Program-made: the position numbers and the translations under genes | Source of the DNA: Bacteroidota bacterium | GTDB lineage: Bacteria; Bacteroidota; Ignavibacteria; Ignavibacteriales; Melioribacteraceae | NCBI GenBank assembly: GCA_018818165.1 | Contig: JAHISP010000036.1 | Location: 62,001-126,000 of the forward strand | Reading direction: 5' to 3' | Length of the DNA stretch: 64,000 nt | In this document: one piece after another, positions 44,501 through 52,055 of the stretch | Layout: every line of letters begins with the position of its first letter | Numbering within the stretch: the stretch's first letter is position 1 | Notes under the pieces: generated by a model | Databases searched by the model: none | The model's input: the letters and a program-made list of their open reading frames with translations, nothing else | Told to the model about the DNA's origin: nothing

Positions 44501-44757
44501 TGTCTTTTGTTCCTATTGAAGCTGTTGGAAATATAAATAATATTGAAGCACCTACAATTGGTCAAATCTATTATGATGCAAATACCGAAAGATATTATGA
44601 ATATTCCAATACAGAAGGGTGGGATAGAGTTGATGATAGTAAGATGCAAAAAATACTCAAAGACAAAGCATACATTGATATGCCTAACTTCGGATTCTTT
44701 TCATTCTTGAATCCAAGAAATATTTTCTTTGGACTTAAATTTAATTTAGAGCTTTAA
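41590..44757 (+). CDS. TonB-dependent receptor (module B)
   Basis: Outer-membrane TonB-dependent transporter of 1055 residues. A GAGGAAA ribosome site precedes ATG 41590. The signal peptide (ending IIFAQ) is followed by a carboxypeptidase-regulatory-like domain (GKISGTISDATTGEALIGVN). The plug has LPVVNIASVVGLQAGVDGG, TIRGGSGDEVVYEVNG and GGFTADVGDVRSGLIEVVTK, and a barrel of about 800 residues ends NIFFGLKFNLEL. The N-terminus closely parallels the module A receptor, and the next two genes again encode a PNPY-type exported protein and a PorV-like barrel. The two modules look like ancient paralogues. The ligand is unknown. Confidence 0.92.
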   Translation: MKKFLLLAFILLLTNSIIFAQSGKISGTISDATTGEALIGVNIIVEGTSLGAATDVDGFYVILNVSPGTYNLKASYIGFAPQTITNLRVNIGQTSEANFKLSDQSIQTDVVVVVATTPVVQRDVASSGANLNAEEIKNLPVVNIASVVGLQAGVDGGTIRGGSGDEVVYEVNGISMRDGRDNSSYNNLSMTAIKQIRVQSGGFTADVGDVRSGLIEVVTKEGDKHKYTVSFQGQYRPASNKHFGQSVNDPNSYYIRPFVDDDVAWTGTNNGAWDKYMQRQYPEFEGWNAFAEGTLQNDDPTDDLTPEAAQRLFLWQHRRTFDITEPDYDFDMSISGPVPVISKYLGSLRFLSSFKQNRTMLLVPLSTPDYKDYNASLKLTSDLSKGIKLLVEGFYGEQAGTATSTSGATYGSLPTDPGMFQNDWYLADRVDYGSYTDAVLFSDAYFTPSTIKRSSFAAKLTHAISSTTYYDLIFSNFNSDYITQPGRARDLTEKYLFGNNYYVDEAPFGYYQGASDVWNGGSILMGSIYSQGRDWSKTSVYNLKFDFVSQLDKFNEIKTGFLFRINDYNTHYGLRSELYSTNNRDYQWDNQPLLFAAYVQDKLEFEAMVATIGVRVEYSDPNTEWYDYSPFDKGFSASNSDYRDDLIAKKKVDSQIIFMPRLGIAFPITENSKLFLNYGHYQTLPTPNNLYLQVEDTFGQIKSMANPYASYEKTITYEVGYEHNLLDQYLLRITGYYKDITNQSDDILYQSSDATVSYNKTEPVEYRDIRGFEIQINKNRGDWFTGFINYNYMATSLGKFGWGKYFESPVDTKTYIDNEGQSWFEQTKPIPRPIARINVDFFTPSGMGHLLSDWRLNVLSTWKSGEYASWNGGLGINAESRYNLHWLDYYNTDIRISKTLDFGNFDIQLYVQIYNVFNAKRLSSTGFSHGDYDFDNYLKSLHLSKNVGDKLTTYNNIPGEDRPGDYREDDVSFVPIEAVGNINNIEAPTIGQIYYDANTERYYEYSNTEGWDRVDDSKMQKILKDKAYIDMPNFGFFSFLNPRNIFFGLKFNLEL

Positions 44758-44780
44758 TAAGGTAATTTAAAGGGACTAAT

Positions 44781-46949
44781 ATGAAAAATAATATTATCAA
44801 AATGTTTTTAATACTTTTATCTGTCATTATTATAATACCGCTGAATAATAATAATGGACAAGGTTTAGGAAAAGTTGAAAAGTGGCTAAATGTTGGTTCT
44901 TTTCATAACTGGTATTCAAGTATTGGTGGTGAAAGAGAAGAGGATCATCCAGCAGCTCCTAAATATATACAATTATGGGGATGGCAATGGCCTGCTTTTT
45001 ATACAAGACAAGACCAGCAAGCAGCTAAAGGATTATGGATTGGTACAAGAAATTACACTGACCCACAAGCAAATAATACAAAATTCGATTACAAAGTGGT
45101 ACACTGTGGTCCACGACCACAAACTGGTGGGGAAAGTGAATTTTTTCCAATTGAATTCAAACACTACGCTAAATTTAAGCCAACTGAAGTTCGTGTTGAT
45201 GATGCACTAACTGGTTATCCTGGTCAAGAAGTTAATATTGATATTATTGATCCAAATTTAATTTCAGATCAGATGATTTATAATTACGTTAATACCCAAA
45301 TTGGTATGAGTATGAAACGTAAAATATATCAATTCAGTAATCCGTATTACGATAATTTCCATGTAATTGAATATACTTTTATTAATACCGGAAATATTGA
45401 TGCTGATGAGGAAATTGAAAGAACAAGCGGTGACTTGGAAGATGTCTACTTTTATTTCCAAAATAGAATGGGATTTGTTCAAGAAACAAATTACTTATTT
45501 GGTTCTGAAACCCAATATGGTGCTAATACATTAAATAATGAAGTTGGACCTTATGCAGCTGGTGGTAATGAAGATTTACGTTACTCTTATGCGTGGCACG
45601 GATACTGGAGTGGATTTAAGGGTGGTTACAATAATGTTGGTGGTCCTATTTGGCATCCAGGTACTTCTGGTAGCACCCAGCGTATTAATGATGCAGATAC
45701 AGTTGGACGTTTGGGATGCGCACAATTTGCTGGCACTTTAACTCTTTTTGCTCAAAATGGAATTGACCCAACTATTGACGACCCATTGCAGCCCTCAACT
45801 ACAGGTTATGAATCTTCTGATGCTGACTTAAATTATAACTCAGATGTTTTTGATGGTGGGCAAATGCAAAAAAGATATGCGTGGATGGTAAAAGGTCATC
45901 CTGCTCAAAGTCATGCTGATTGGATTACTGGTGGTGATTATGTTAATTCTACAACGATTGGTGGAGATAAATCTGCAAATACTGCAGGTTATTCTTATGT
46001 AAACGGTTATGGACCGTACCAAGTAGCTTATGGTGATAGTGTTAAATTAATACTTGTTGAAGGTTCTTCTGGTTTAAGTAGAGATGAATCAATCAGAATT
46101 GGTAAACAATTTATGAAAGGTCAGATTAGTGTTGCTGATAAAAATATAGCAGTACTCGGCGGCCAAGATTCACTTAAAGTTTCTTTTGAAAGAGCTATGG
46201 ATGCATACAAAAATGGCTGGAATATTCCTCAAGCACCGTACCCTCCAAAATCTTTTTATGTAAACTCTCGCGGTGGGAAAATTGATTTAGAATGGACAAC
46301 TTATGATGAAGGTCCTGTAGTTAACGGGTTTGAAATTTATAGAAATACTCTTCTTCCAGTTGAGGGATATGCGAGTAACGAATGGTTTTCGAAATATGAA
46401 AAACTTATCTATGAAATAAATGGAAGCGATACTAATTATGTCTTCCCTGCAGATTTAAGAGCGTTTGCCGATACAACATCACGTCAAGATATTGCATATT
46501 ATTATTATATCGTTTCTATAGGTGATGATGTTGCTAGCAATTCAACCTTAAATATTCCGGCATATACTCTTAAAAGCAACAGAGCCTATACTCAATCTTA
46601 TTTTCCGGCATACAAAAATAGGCCAGGATTACCAGATATTACAAGTAAAGTAAGAGCTTATCCTAATCCTTATATTATCGCCGCATCCGATAATTGGATG
46701 TTCGGAAGTAATAGTGCTGAAAGAAACAGAATATTTTTCGATAACCTCTCTGGTTTATGTACAATTGATATTTATACTGAATTGGGTGAGCTTATAAGAA
46801 AAATTGAGCATACAAATGGTGGTGGGTCTCATCATTGGGATTTAAGAACTTCATCAAACCAACTTATTGTTAGTGGAATCTATATTGCCGTTATAACAGA
46901 TAGTAAGACTGGAAACAGAGAAATTGTAAAATTCTCAATAATTAGATAA
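44781..46949 (+). CDS. Large exported protein with PNPY C-terminus (module B)
   Basis: Exported protein of 722 residues with an N-terminal signal (MKNNIIKMFLILLSVIIIIPL). The N-terminal two-thirds are Gly/Asn/aromatic-rich (LWGWQWPAFYTRQDQQAAKG, EFKHYAKFKPTEVRVDD) and match no family I know. A fibronectin-like segment follows (PPKSFYVNSRGGKIDLEWTT, NGFEIYRNTLLP). The C-terminal 95 residues begin VRAYPNPYIIAASDNW and run through IDIYTELGELIRKI to GIYIAVITDSKTGNREIVKF. This is a FlgD/type A-like sorting fold with PNPY instead of NPFNPST. It occupies the same slot as the 1203-residue protein of module A. The role is unknown; it is likely a surface protein. Confidence 0.78.
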   Translation: MKNNIIKMFLILLSVIIIIPLNNNNGQGLGKVEKWLNVGSFHNWYSSIGGEREEDHPAAPKYIQLWGWQWPAFYTRQDQQAAKGLWIGTRNYTDPQANNTKFDYKVVHCGPRPQTGGESEFFPIEFKHYAKFKPTEVRVDDALTGYPGQEVNIDIIDPNLISDQMIYNYVNTQIGMSMKRKIYQFSNPYYDNFHVIEYTFINTGNIDADEEIERTSGDLEDVYFYFQNRMGFVQETNYLFGSETQYGANTLNNEVGPYAAGGNEDLRYSYAWHGYWSGFKGGYNNVGGPIWHPGTSGSTQRINDADTVGRLGCAQFAGTLTLFAQNGIDPTIDDPLQPSTTGYESSDADLNYNSDVFDGGQMQKRYAWMVKGHPAQSHADWITGGDYVNSTTIGGDKSANTAGYSYVNGYGPYQVAYGDSVKLILVEGSSGLSRDESIRIGKQFMKGQISVADKNIAVLGGQDSLKVSFERAMDAYKNGWNIPQAPYPPKSFYVNSRGGKIDLEWTTYDEGPVVNGFEIYRNTLLPVEGYASNEWFSKYEKLIYEINGSDTNYVFPADLRAFADTTSRQDIAYYYYIVSIGDDVASNSTLNIPAYTLKSNRAYTQSYFPAYKNRPGLPDITSKVRAYPNPYIIAASDNWMFGSNSAERNRIFFDNLSGLCTIDIYTELGELIRKIEHTNGGGSHHWDLRTSSNQLIVSGIYIAVITDSKTGNREIVKFSIIR

Positions 46950-46969
46950 AAATTATAATAGGTACTTAA

Positions 46970-47977
46970 ATGAATAATAAATTAAAAATTATATTGTCTG
47001 TTATAATGATATTTTTTGTAGCAGAAATTAATTTAGCACAAGTAAAGCTTGCTCAAAGTGGAATGAAGTTTTTGAGTGTTAGTAGTGATGCAAGAGCGTC
47101 ATCTTTAGGAGAAGCCGTCACATCTGTTGAAGGTAATTCCTCATCAATGTTTTACAATCCGGCTGCGATGTCTCGTCAATCAAATGAAATTGATGTTACA
47201 TTTTCCAATACACAATGGTTTGCAGACATTAAGCATATAAATGCGGCTATAAGTTATGCTCCTAGTAATGGATTGTATGGAGTTTTTGGGGCATCAGTTC
47301 AAAGTGTTGATTATGGATTATTTCATAATACAATTATTGGACCTGACGGTGGTGCATTAGATATTGGAACATATTCTCCAACTGCTCTAGCTATAGGCAT
47401 AGGCTATGCAAGAGCTCTATCAGATAAATTTTCAGTTGGTGGAAATGTTAGATATGTTTATCAAAACATTGGTGAAGGTTTTGTTATTGGTGGAACTGAA
47501 GCAAATTATAAAACTACTAAAATTGATTTGGATGTGTACGCTTTTGATTTTGGCGTGTTATATAAGACTGGTTATAAAAGTCTAAACTTTGGTATGTCTA
47601 TAAGAAATTTCTCGCAAGAAATTATGTATTATGAAGAAAATTTCCAATTACCACTTTCTTTTAGATTAGGACTATCAATGAATCTATTGGATATTTATAG
47701 TGTTGACCCTAGCAATCATTCGTTTTTATTCTCAGTTGATGCAGAACACCCACGAGACAATAAAGAGATGTTGCACATTGGCGGTGAATATAGATTTATG
47801 AGAATTCTTTCTTTAAGAATTGGTTATGTAACTCCAGAAACAACTCTTGCTGGAATGAATTATGGCATAGGTGTAAATTATGAATTAATAGGAATTAACT
47901 TTGGATTTGATTACTCTTACACAGAGTTTGGTGATTTTGACCCAATCCACAGAATGTCAGTCAAATTGTCATTTTAA
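46970..47977 (+). CDS. PorV/PorQ-family outer-membrane protein (module B)
   Basis: Outer-membrane barrel of 335 residues, the same length as the module A member. The signal peptide ends in INLAQ. The family N-terminus reads MKFLSVSSDARASSLGEAV, then SMFYNPAAMSRQ and SNTQWFADI, and strand-rich sequence ends MSVKLSF with a terminal Phe. It begins 20 bp after the PNPY-type exported protein and is followed by an IPT/TIG lipoprotein. It shares the WFADI and YNPA-type motifs with the module A copy but is clearly diverged. It probably acts as a substrate shuttle in type IX secretion; that it is dedicated to its neighbour is inferred. Confidence 0.86.
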   Translation: MNNKLKIILSVIMIFFVAEINLAQVKLAQSGMKFLSVSSDARASSLGEAVTSVEGNSSSMFYNPAAMSRQSNEIDVTFSNTQWFADIKHINAAISYAPSNGLYGVFGASVQSVDYGLFHNTIIGPDGGALDIGTYSPTALAIGIGYARALSDKFSVGGNVRYVYQNIGEGFVIGGTEANYKTTKIDLDVYAFDFGVLYKTGYKSLNFGMSIRNFSQEIMYYEENFQLPLSFRLGLSMNLLDIYSVDPSNHSFLFSVDAEHPRDNKEMLHIGGEYRFMRILSLRIGYVTPETTLAGMNYGIGVNYELIGINFGFDYSYTEFGDFDPIHRMSVKLSF

Positions 47978-48025
47978 TAATTTTAAAAATAGTTCCATCT
48001 GTAAAAAATATGAGGTTATAATCAG

Positions 48026-49279
48026 ATGAAAAATAGAAAAATAGTTTTGTCAAAAATATTTATGCTAATAATATTAGCAATTATGGTTTTTAGCTGTACT
48101 CCTGATACGAATCCTAGTCTTTATAAAAGTAATTACGATAAAGGTATTCCTTCAGAAATTATTTCTGTTAGCCCAGAAAGTGGGTACTCTGGAGTTACAA
48201 CAATAACTATTACTGGCAAAAACTTTAGTCCAGTTCTTGAAGAAAATTCGGTTTATTTTAGCTCAAAAAAGGCTCAAATATTATCGGGTTCAACAACTGA
48301 ATTAGTTGTAAAAGCTCCAATTATAAGTGGTGATTCCGTTAGAATATATACTAAAAAAGTTGGAGTTGAAGACTATAGTAATACTTATTACTATAAACTT
48401 GGTTCTGCTGTTAGTGAATATTATTCCTTTGTAGCAAACCAAGAACCTTATGTTGCAACTATTGATTTAGTTGGAAATATATATTTCTCATACATAGAAT
48501 CAACAGTTGGTAAAGGAATATACAAAATAGATATAGAAGGTGCGCTTTCTGAATTTGCCCCTAAGGGTGGTGAAACATTTTTTAATGATTTAAAATATCA
48601 TTCAGACGGATACCTTGTTGGTGTTTATGGGAATAAAGCAATATTTAAGATTGAATCTGGTGTGAAACCAGCTGTTTTAATCAATACAAATAATAATAGC
48701 ATTAAATTAAATTCATTCGACTTTGATAAAAACAAAAATATTTGGGCAGCAGGTAAAGGTGGCTTTATAGTTGGGGCAAAACCTGATAAATCATTTAAAT
48801 TATTTGAGTATACAGATGAAATTTCTGGATTAAGAGTTTTTAACGACTACCTCTATGCAATTTCTGGTGAAGATAATAATCAAAATATTGTGCGTTTTCC
48901 AATTATATATCCAGATAGCATAGGTACTGTTGAAACTTATTTCCCATTTTCGTCAAATGTTCCTGTAGGCGTTGTTGCTAATTCACTTACCTTTGCAGCT
49001 GATGGTCAAATGTACATTGCAACTACACCTTTATCTACTAATTCCGATCCAATAGATCCAATTATGTACGTAAATACCGATGGCTCTTTTGGCACTTGGT
49101 ATCCTGGACTGATTACTTCAGGGGTTTCTAGTTTTACTTGGGGAAGTGGTACTGAATTATTTGTAATAAGAGATAGATTCCCTAATGATAGAGCTGTTGT
49201 AGCAAATCCCGGATTCGGACAGAGTATTTTGAAAATTGATATGGAACGTCTTGGTGCTCCTGACTATGGACGTAATTAA
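48026..49279 (+). CDS. IPT/TIG-domain lipoprotein (module B)
   Basis: Lipoprotein of 417 residues (hydrophobic segment then MVFSC, Cys at 24). An IPT/TIG Ig-like domain occupies about 42-125 (IISVSPESGYSGVTTITITG, NFSPVLEENSVYFSSKKAQI). The remainder resembles a beta-propeller of NHL/SMP type (ATIDLVGNIYFSYIE, NSFDFDKNKNIWAAGKGGF, LTFAADGQMYIATTPLS). Lipoproteins of this design are common next to TonB receptors in Bacteroidota, where they bind glycans at the surface. Here it is the last gene of module B and has no counterpart in module A. A terminator follows at 49330. Confidence 0.82.
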   Translation: MKNRKIVLSKIFMLIILAIMVFSCTPDTNPSLYKSNYDKGIPSEIISVSPESGYSGVTTITITGKNFSPVLEENSVYFSSKKAQILSGSTTELVVKAPIISGDSVRIYTKKVGVEDYSNTYYYKLGSAVSEYYSFVANQEPYVATIDLVGNIYFSYIESTVGKGIYKIDIEGALSEFAPKGGETFFNDLKYHSDGYLVGVYGNKAIFKIESGVKPAVLINTNNNSIKLNSFDFDKNKNIWAAGKGGFIVGAKPDKSFKLFEYTDEISGLRVFNDYLYAISGEDNNQNIVRFPIIYPDSIGTVETYFPFSSNVPVGVVANSLTFAADGQMYIATTPLSTNSDPIDPIMYVNTDGSFGTWYPGLITSGVSSFTWGSGTELFVIRDRFPNDRAVVANPGFGQSILKIDMERLGAPDYGRN

Positions 49280-49329
49280 AAAATTCTGTAGATAAAATGA
49301 ATTAATTGGTCGTTTTTATTCTTATTGTT

Positions 49330-49358
49330 AAAGCCAGTAAACTATTACTGGCTTTTTT
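49330..49358 (+). terminator. Rho-independent terminator after module B
   Basis: AAAGCCAGTAA (49330-49340) pairs with TTACTGGCTTT (49345-49355) across a 4-base loop, with a T-run to 49358. Confidence 0.92.
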
Positions 49359-49472
49359 ATTTTCTTTCCTTTAAGTAACTTTACTATTCATTTTTGTACC
49401 TATAACAATATATATTAATCAAATTTCTATTTTTCTTTTTAATCTATTATCTAAAATTTAAAATATATTTAT

Positions 49473-51290
49473 ATGAATATACTCGGAATTTCAGCTTTTT
49501 ATCACGATAGTGCAGCAGCACTTATTATTGATGGAAAAATAATTGCTGCCGCTCAAGAAGAGCGCTTCTCAAGAAAAAAACACGACCATCGTTTTCCAAT
49601 AAATGCAATTAACTATTGTTTAGAAGAAGCAAACTTATCAATAAATGATATTGATTATGTAGCTTTTTATGATAAACCTTTCCTAAAATTTGAAAGAATT
49701 CTTGAAACCTATCTAACTTTTGCTCCAAAGGGAATTAAATCTTTCATTAAGGCAATGCCACTTTGGATTAAAGAAAAACTCTGGTTAAAAGATGTAATTA
49801 GCAAGGAACTGAATTTTTCTGGTAAAATACTTTTCCCTGAACACCATGAATCACACGCTGCTTCTGCATTTTATCCTTCACCGTTTACCGATGCAGCTTT
49901 TATAACCATCGATGGAGTTGGTGAATGGACTACCACTAGCTATGGAATTGGCGAAAACAATAATATTAAAATATTAGCTGATATTAAATTTCCTCATTCA
50001 ATTGGTTTACTTTATTCTGCATTTACTTATTATACGGGATTTAAAGTTAATTCTGGTGAATATAAAGTTATGGGACTTGCGCCTTATGGAGAGCCTAAAT
50101 ATGTTGACTTAATACTAAATGAATTAATGGATTTAAAAGACGATGGTTCATTTAAGCTAAATATGAAATATTTCAATTTTGCTGCTGGTCTTACAATGAC
50201 AAACTCAAAGTTTGATAAACTATTTGGTGGACCAGCACGAAAGCCAGAATCAGAATTAACACAACGCGAAATGGATTTAGCCCGTTCAGTTCAAGATGTT
50301 ACAGAAGAAGTTATGCTACGAATTTCCAGACATGTGAAAAAAGTAACAGGCAAAAAAAATCTTTGTCTTGCTGGTGGCGTGGCACTAAATTGTGTAGGTA
50401 ATGGAAAAATACTTAAAGAAAAAATATTTGATAACATTTGGATTCAACCTGCTGCTGGCGATGCCGGTGGCGCACTTGGTGCTGCACTTTTTATATGGCA
50501 CCAATATCTTGGAAATGAAAGAGTGGTTAATCAAAAAGGTGATTCGCAAAATGGCTCATATTTGGGACCAAATTTTGATAACCAAATCATTAAAGAATTC
50601 TTAAATTCTGCTTCAATAAAATATAAAGAATTATCTAATGAAGAAATTACAACCGCAATAGCAAACCTATTAAATGATGAAAAAGTTATTGGATTATTTA
50701 ATGGGCGCTCAGAGTTTGGTCCTCGCGCACTTGGAAACCGTTCCATAATTGGAGATGCTCGTTCCCAGAAAATGCAATCAATAATGAATCTAAAAATCAA
50801 GTTTCGCGAAAGTTTCCGTCCATTTGCGCCATCAGTTTTGGAGGAAAAAGTATCTGAATATTTTGAAATGGATGTCGAAAGTCCGTATATGCTTCTTGTT
50901 GCCGATGTGAAAAAGGAACGCCAAGAAAAAATGACAGATGCTGAACAACAATTATTTGGAATTGAAAAACTAAATATTAAGCGCTCGGATATTCCAGCTA
51001 TTACTCATATTGATTATTCGGCGCGCATTCAAACCGTAAATAAAGAAACAAATCCATTTTATCACGCAGTTATTTCTAAATTTGATGAACTGTATGGTTC
51101 CGCCGTTATTGTTAATACTTCGTTTAATGTTCGCGGTGAGCCAATTGTTAACAAACCAGAAGAAGCCTATACATGCTTTATGCGAACGGATATGGATTAC
51201 CTTCTTCTTGGAAATTTTCTTTTGGATAAGAATGAAATGGGTAAGCTTGAAAAAGATGTTGATTGGAAAAAAGAGTTTGACTTGGATTAG
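49473..51290 (+). CDS. O-carbamoyltransferase (NodU/CmcH/SxtI-like)
   Basis: Transfers a carbamoyl group from carbamoyl phosphate, by way of carbamoyl-adenylate, to a hydroxyl of a sugar or small molecule. The 605-residue length is typical. The N-terminal Kae1-like domain shows MNILGISAFYHDSAAALI, EERFSRKKHDHRFP, the metal-binding HHESHAASAFYPSPF and TIDGVGEW. GLAPYGEP and LAGGVALNCVGNGK follow. The C-terminal domain has EFGPRALGNRSIIGDAR, FRESFRPFAPSVL and VNTSFNVRGEPIV. Downstream lie an SxtJ-like and an SxtK-like gene and a convergent SGNH hydrolase. The acceptor is unknown; a cell-surface or secreted glycan is the likeliest in this organism. The family is certain. Confidence 0.94.
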   Translation: MNILGISAFYHDSAAALIIDGKIIAAAQEERFSRKKHDHRFPINAINYCLEEANLSINDIDYVAFYDKPFLKFERILETYLTFAPKGIKSFIKAMPLWIKEKLWLKDVISKELNFSGKILFPEHHESHAASAFYPSPFTDAAFITIDGVGEWTTTSYGIGENNNIKILADIKFPHSIGLLYSAFTYYTGFKVNSGEYKVMGLAPYGEPKYVDLILNELMDLKDDGSFKLNMKYFNFAAGLTMTNSKFDKLFGGPARKPESELTQREMDLARSVQDVTEEVMLRISRHVKKVTGKKNLCLAGGVALNCVGNGKILKEKIFDNIWIQPAAGDAGGALGAALFIWHQYLGNERVVNQKGDSQNGSYLGPNFDNQIIKEFLNSASIKYKELSNEEITTAIANLLNDEKVIGLFNGRSEFGPRALGNRSIIGDARSQKMQSIMNLKIKFRESFRPFAPSVLEEKVSEYFEMDVESPYMLLVADVKKERQEKMTDAEQQLFGIEKLNIKRSDIPAITHIDYSARIQTVNKETNPFYHAVISKFDELYGSAVIVNTSFNVRGEPIVNKPEEAYTCFMRTDMDYLLLGNFLLDKNEMGKLEKDVDWKKEFDLD

Positions 51291-51330
51291 TTAAATTCTA
51301 AAGTTTGGTTGTTTATTAGAAATAAAAAGT

Positions 51331-51410
51331 GTCATTCCGGTTCCGACTTGTATGGATTATTGGGAATCTCCTTAATGAAAAGATTCCCCCTAGAAACATG
51401 TTGGAATGAC
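51331..51410. repeat. Palindromic repeat, MITE-like
   Basis: GTCATTCC at 51331-51338 is mirrored by GGAATGAC at 51403-51410, and an inner hairpin GGGAATCT/AGATTCCC spans 51362-51388. The 80-base block is more GC-rich than its surroundings. It resembles the small dispersed palindromes with GTCATTCC ends seen in many bacterial genomes. No second copy is in this window. Confidence 0.6.
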
Positions 51411-51478
51411 GGATAATTTGTGAAGAATTTATAATAATTTGGTGAATTAATTTTGAAGTTTTAAACAGAAGTAAAGCT

Positions 51479-51892
51479 ATGATTATAGAAGAAATAAAAA
51501 ATATAAACAGTGATAAAAAAGAATTAAAGAAATTTGGCAAATCAGTTGGATTAGTTCTATTGCTAATAGGAATTATACTACTTATTTATTCAAAGGCAGT
51601 ATTCCCAATATTTTTAAGTCTTGGAAGTTTTCTAGTTGCAGCAGCATATATATTCCCAATAATATTATTACCATTTCAAAAAATATGGATGACTTTCGCA
51701 GTAATAATGGGATTTGTAATGACACGAGTGATTCTTTCAATTTTATTCTATTTGGTAATCACTCCAATTAGTTTTCTGTCAAAGATATTCCAAAAAGATT
51801 TCTTAAATTTGAAGATAGAAAAAGACAAAAAGTCGTATTGGAATTTAAGAAATGAAAATTACGACAAATCATCAACCGAAAAGCAATTTTAA
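51479..51892 (+). CDS. SxtJ-like membrane protein
   Basis: The 137-residue protein has a charged N-terminus (EEIKNINSDKKELKKFGKSV) and three hydrophobic segments: GLVLLLIGIILLIYSKAVF, FLVAAAYIFPIILLPF and IWMTFAVIMGFVMTRVILS. It continues YLVITPISFLSKIFQKDFLN and has a Lys-rich cytoplasmic tail. The size and pattern match SxtJ-type proteins, which accompany carbamoyltransferases in many genomes and in cyanobacterial saxitoxin clusters; their function is not established. The next gene starts 2 bp after this stop. It is probably a membrane component that helps the carbamoyltransferase act on a lipid-linked or exported substrate, which is inference only. Confidence 0.82.
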   Translation: MIIEEIKNINSDKKELKKFGKSVGLVLLLIGIILLIYSKAVFPIFLSLGSFLVAAAYIFPIILLPFQKIWMTFAVIMGFVMTRVILSILFYLVITPISFLSKIFQKDFLNLKIEKDKKSYWNLRNENYDKSSTEKQF

Positions 51893-51894
51893 CT

Positions 51895-52053
51895 ATGAGC
51901 AAAATATCAATTATATCTGAGTTGTGGGATTTTCTGAAAGAACGAAAAAAATGGTGGTTACTTCCAATAATAATATTTTTAGTTTTACTTGGAAGTTTAA
52001 TAGTGCTAACACAAGGTTCAGCATTAGCACCATTTATTTATGCAATATTCTAG
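51895..52053 (+). CDS. DUF5989/SxtK-like 52-residue membrane protein
   Basis: A short gene encodes 52 residues: a charged start (MSKISIISELWDFLKERKKW), one hydrophobic helix (WLLPIIIFLVLLGSLIVLTQ) and the conserved end GSALAPFIYAIF. This matches the small DUF5989/SxtK proteins that follow SxtJ in carbamoyltransferase clusters, both in size and in the ELWxFLKERKKWW and GSxxAPFIY motifs. Only 2 bp separate it from the SxtJ-like gene. It ends 2 bp from the convergent stop of the SGNH hydrolase gene, with no terminator between. The small size and strong conservation suggest a structural subunit of a membrane complex. The function is unknown. Confidence 0.88.
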   Translation: MSKISIISELWDFLKERKKWWLLPIIIFLVLLGSLIVLTQGSALAPFIYAIF

Positions 52054-52055
52054 CG

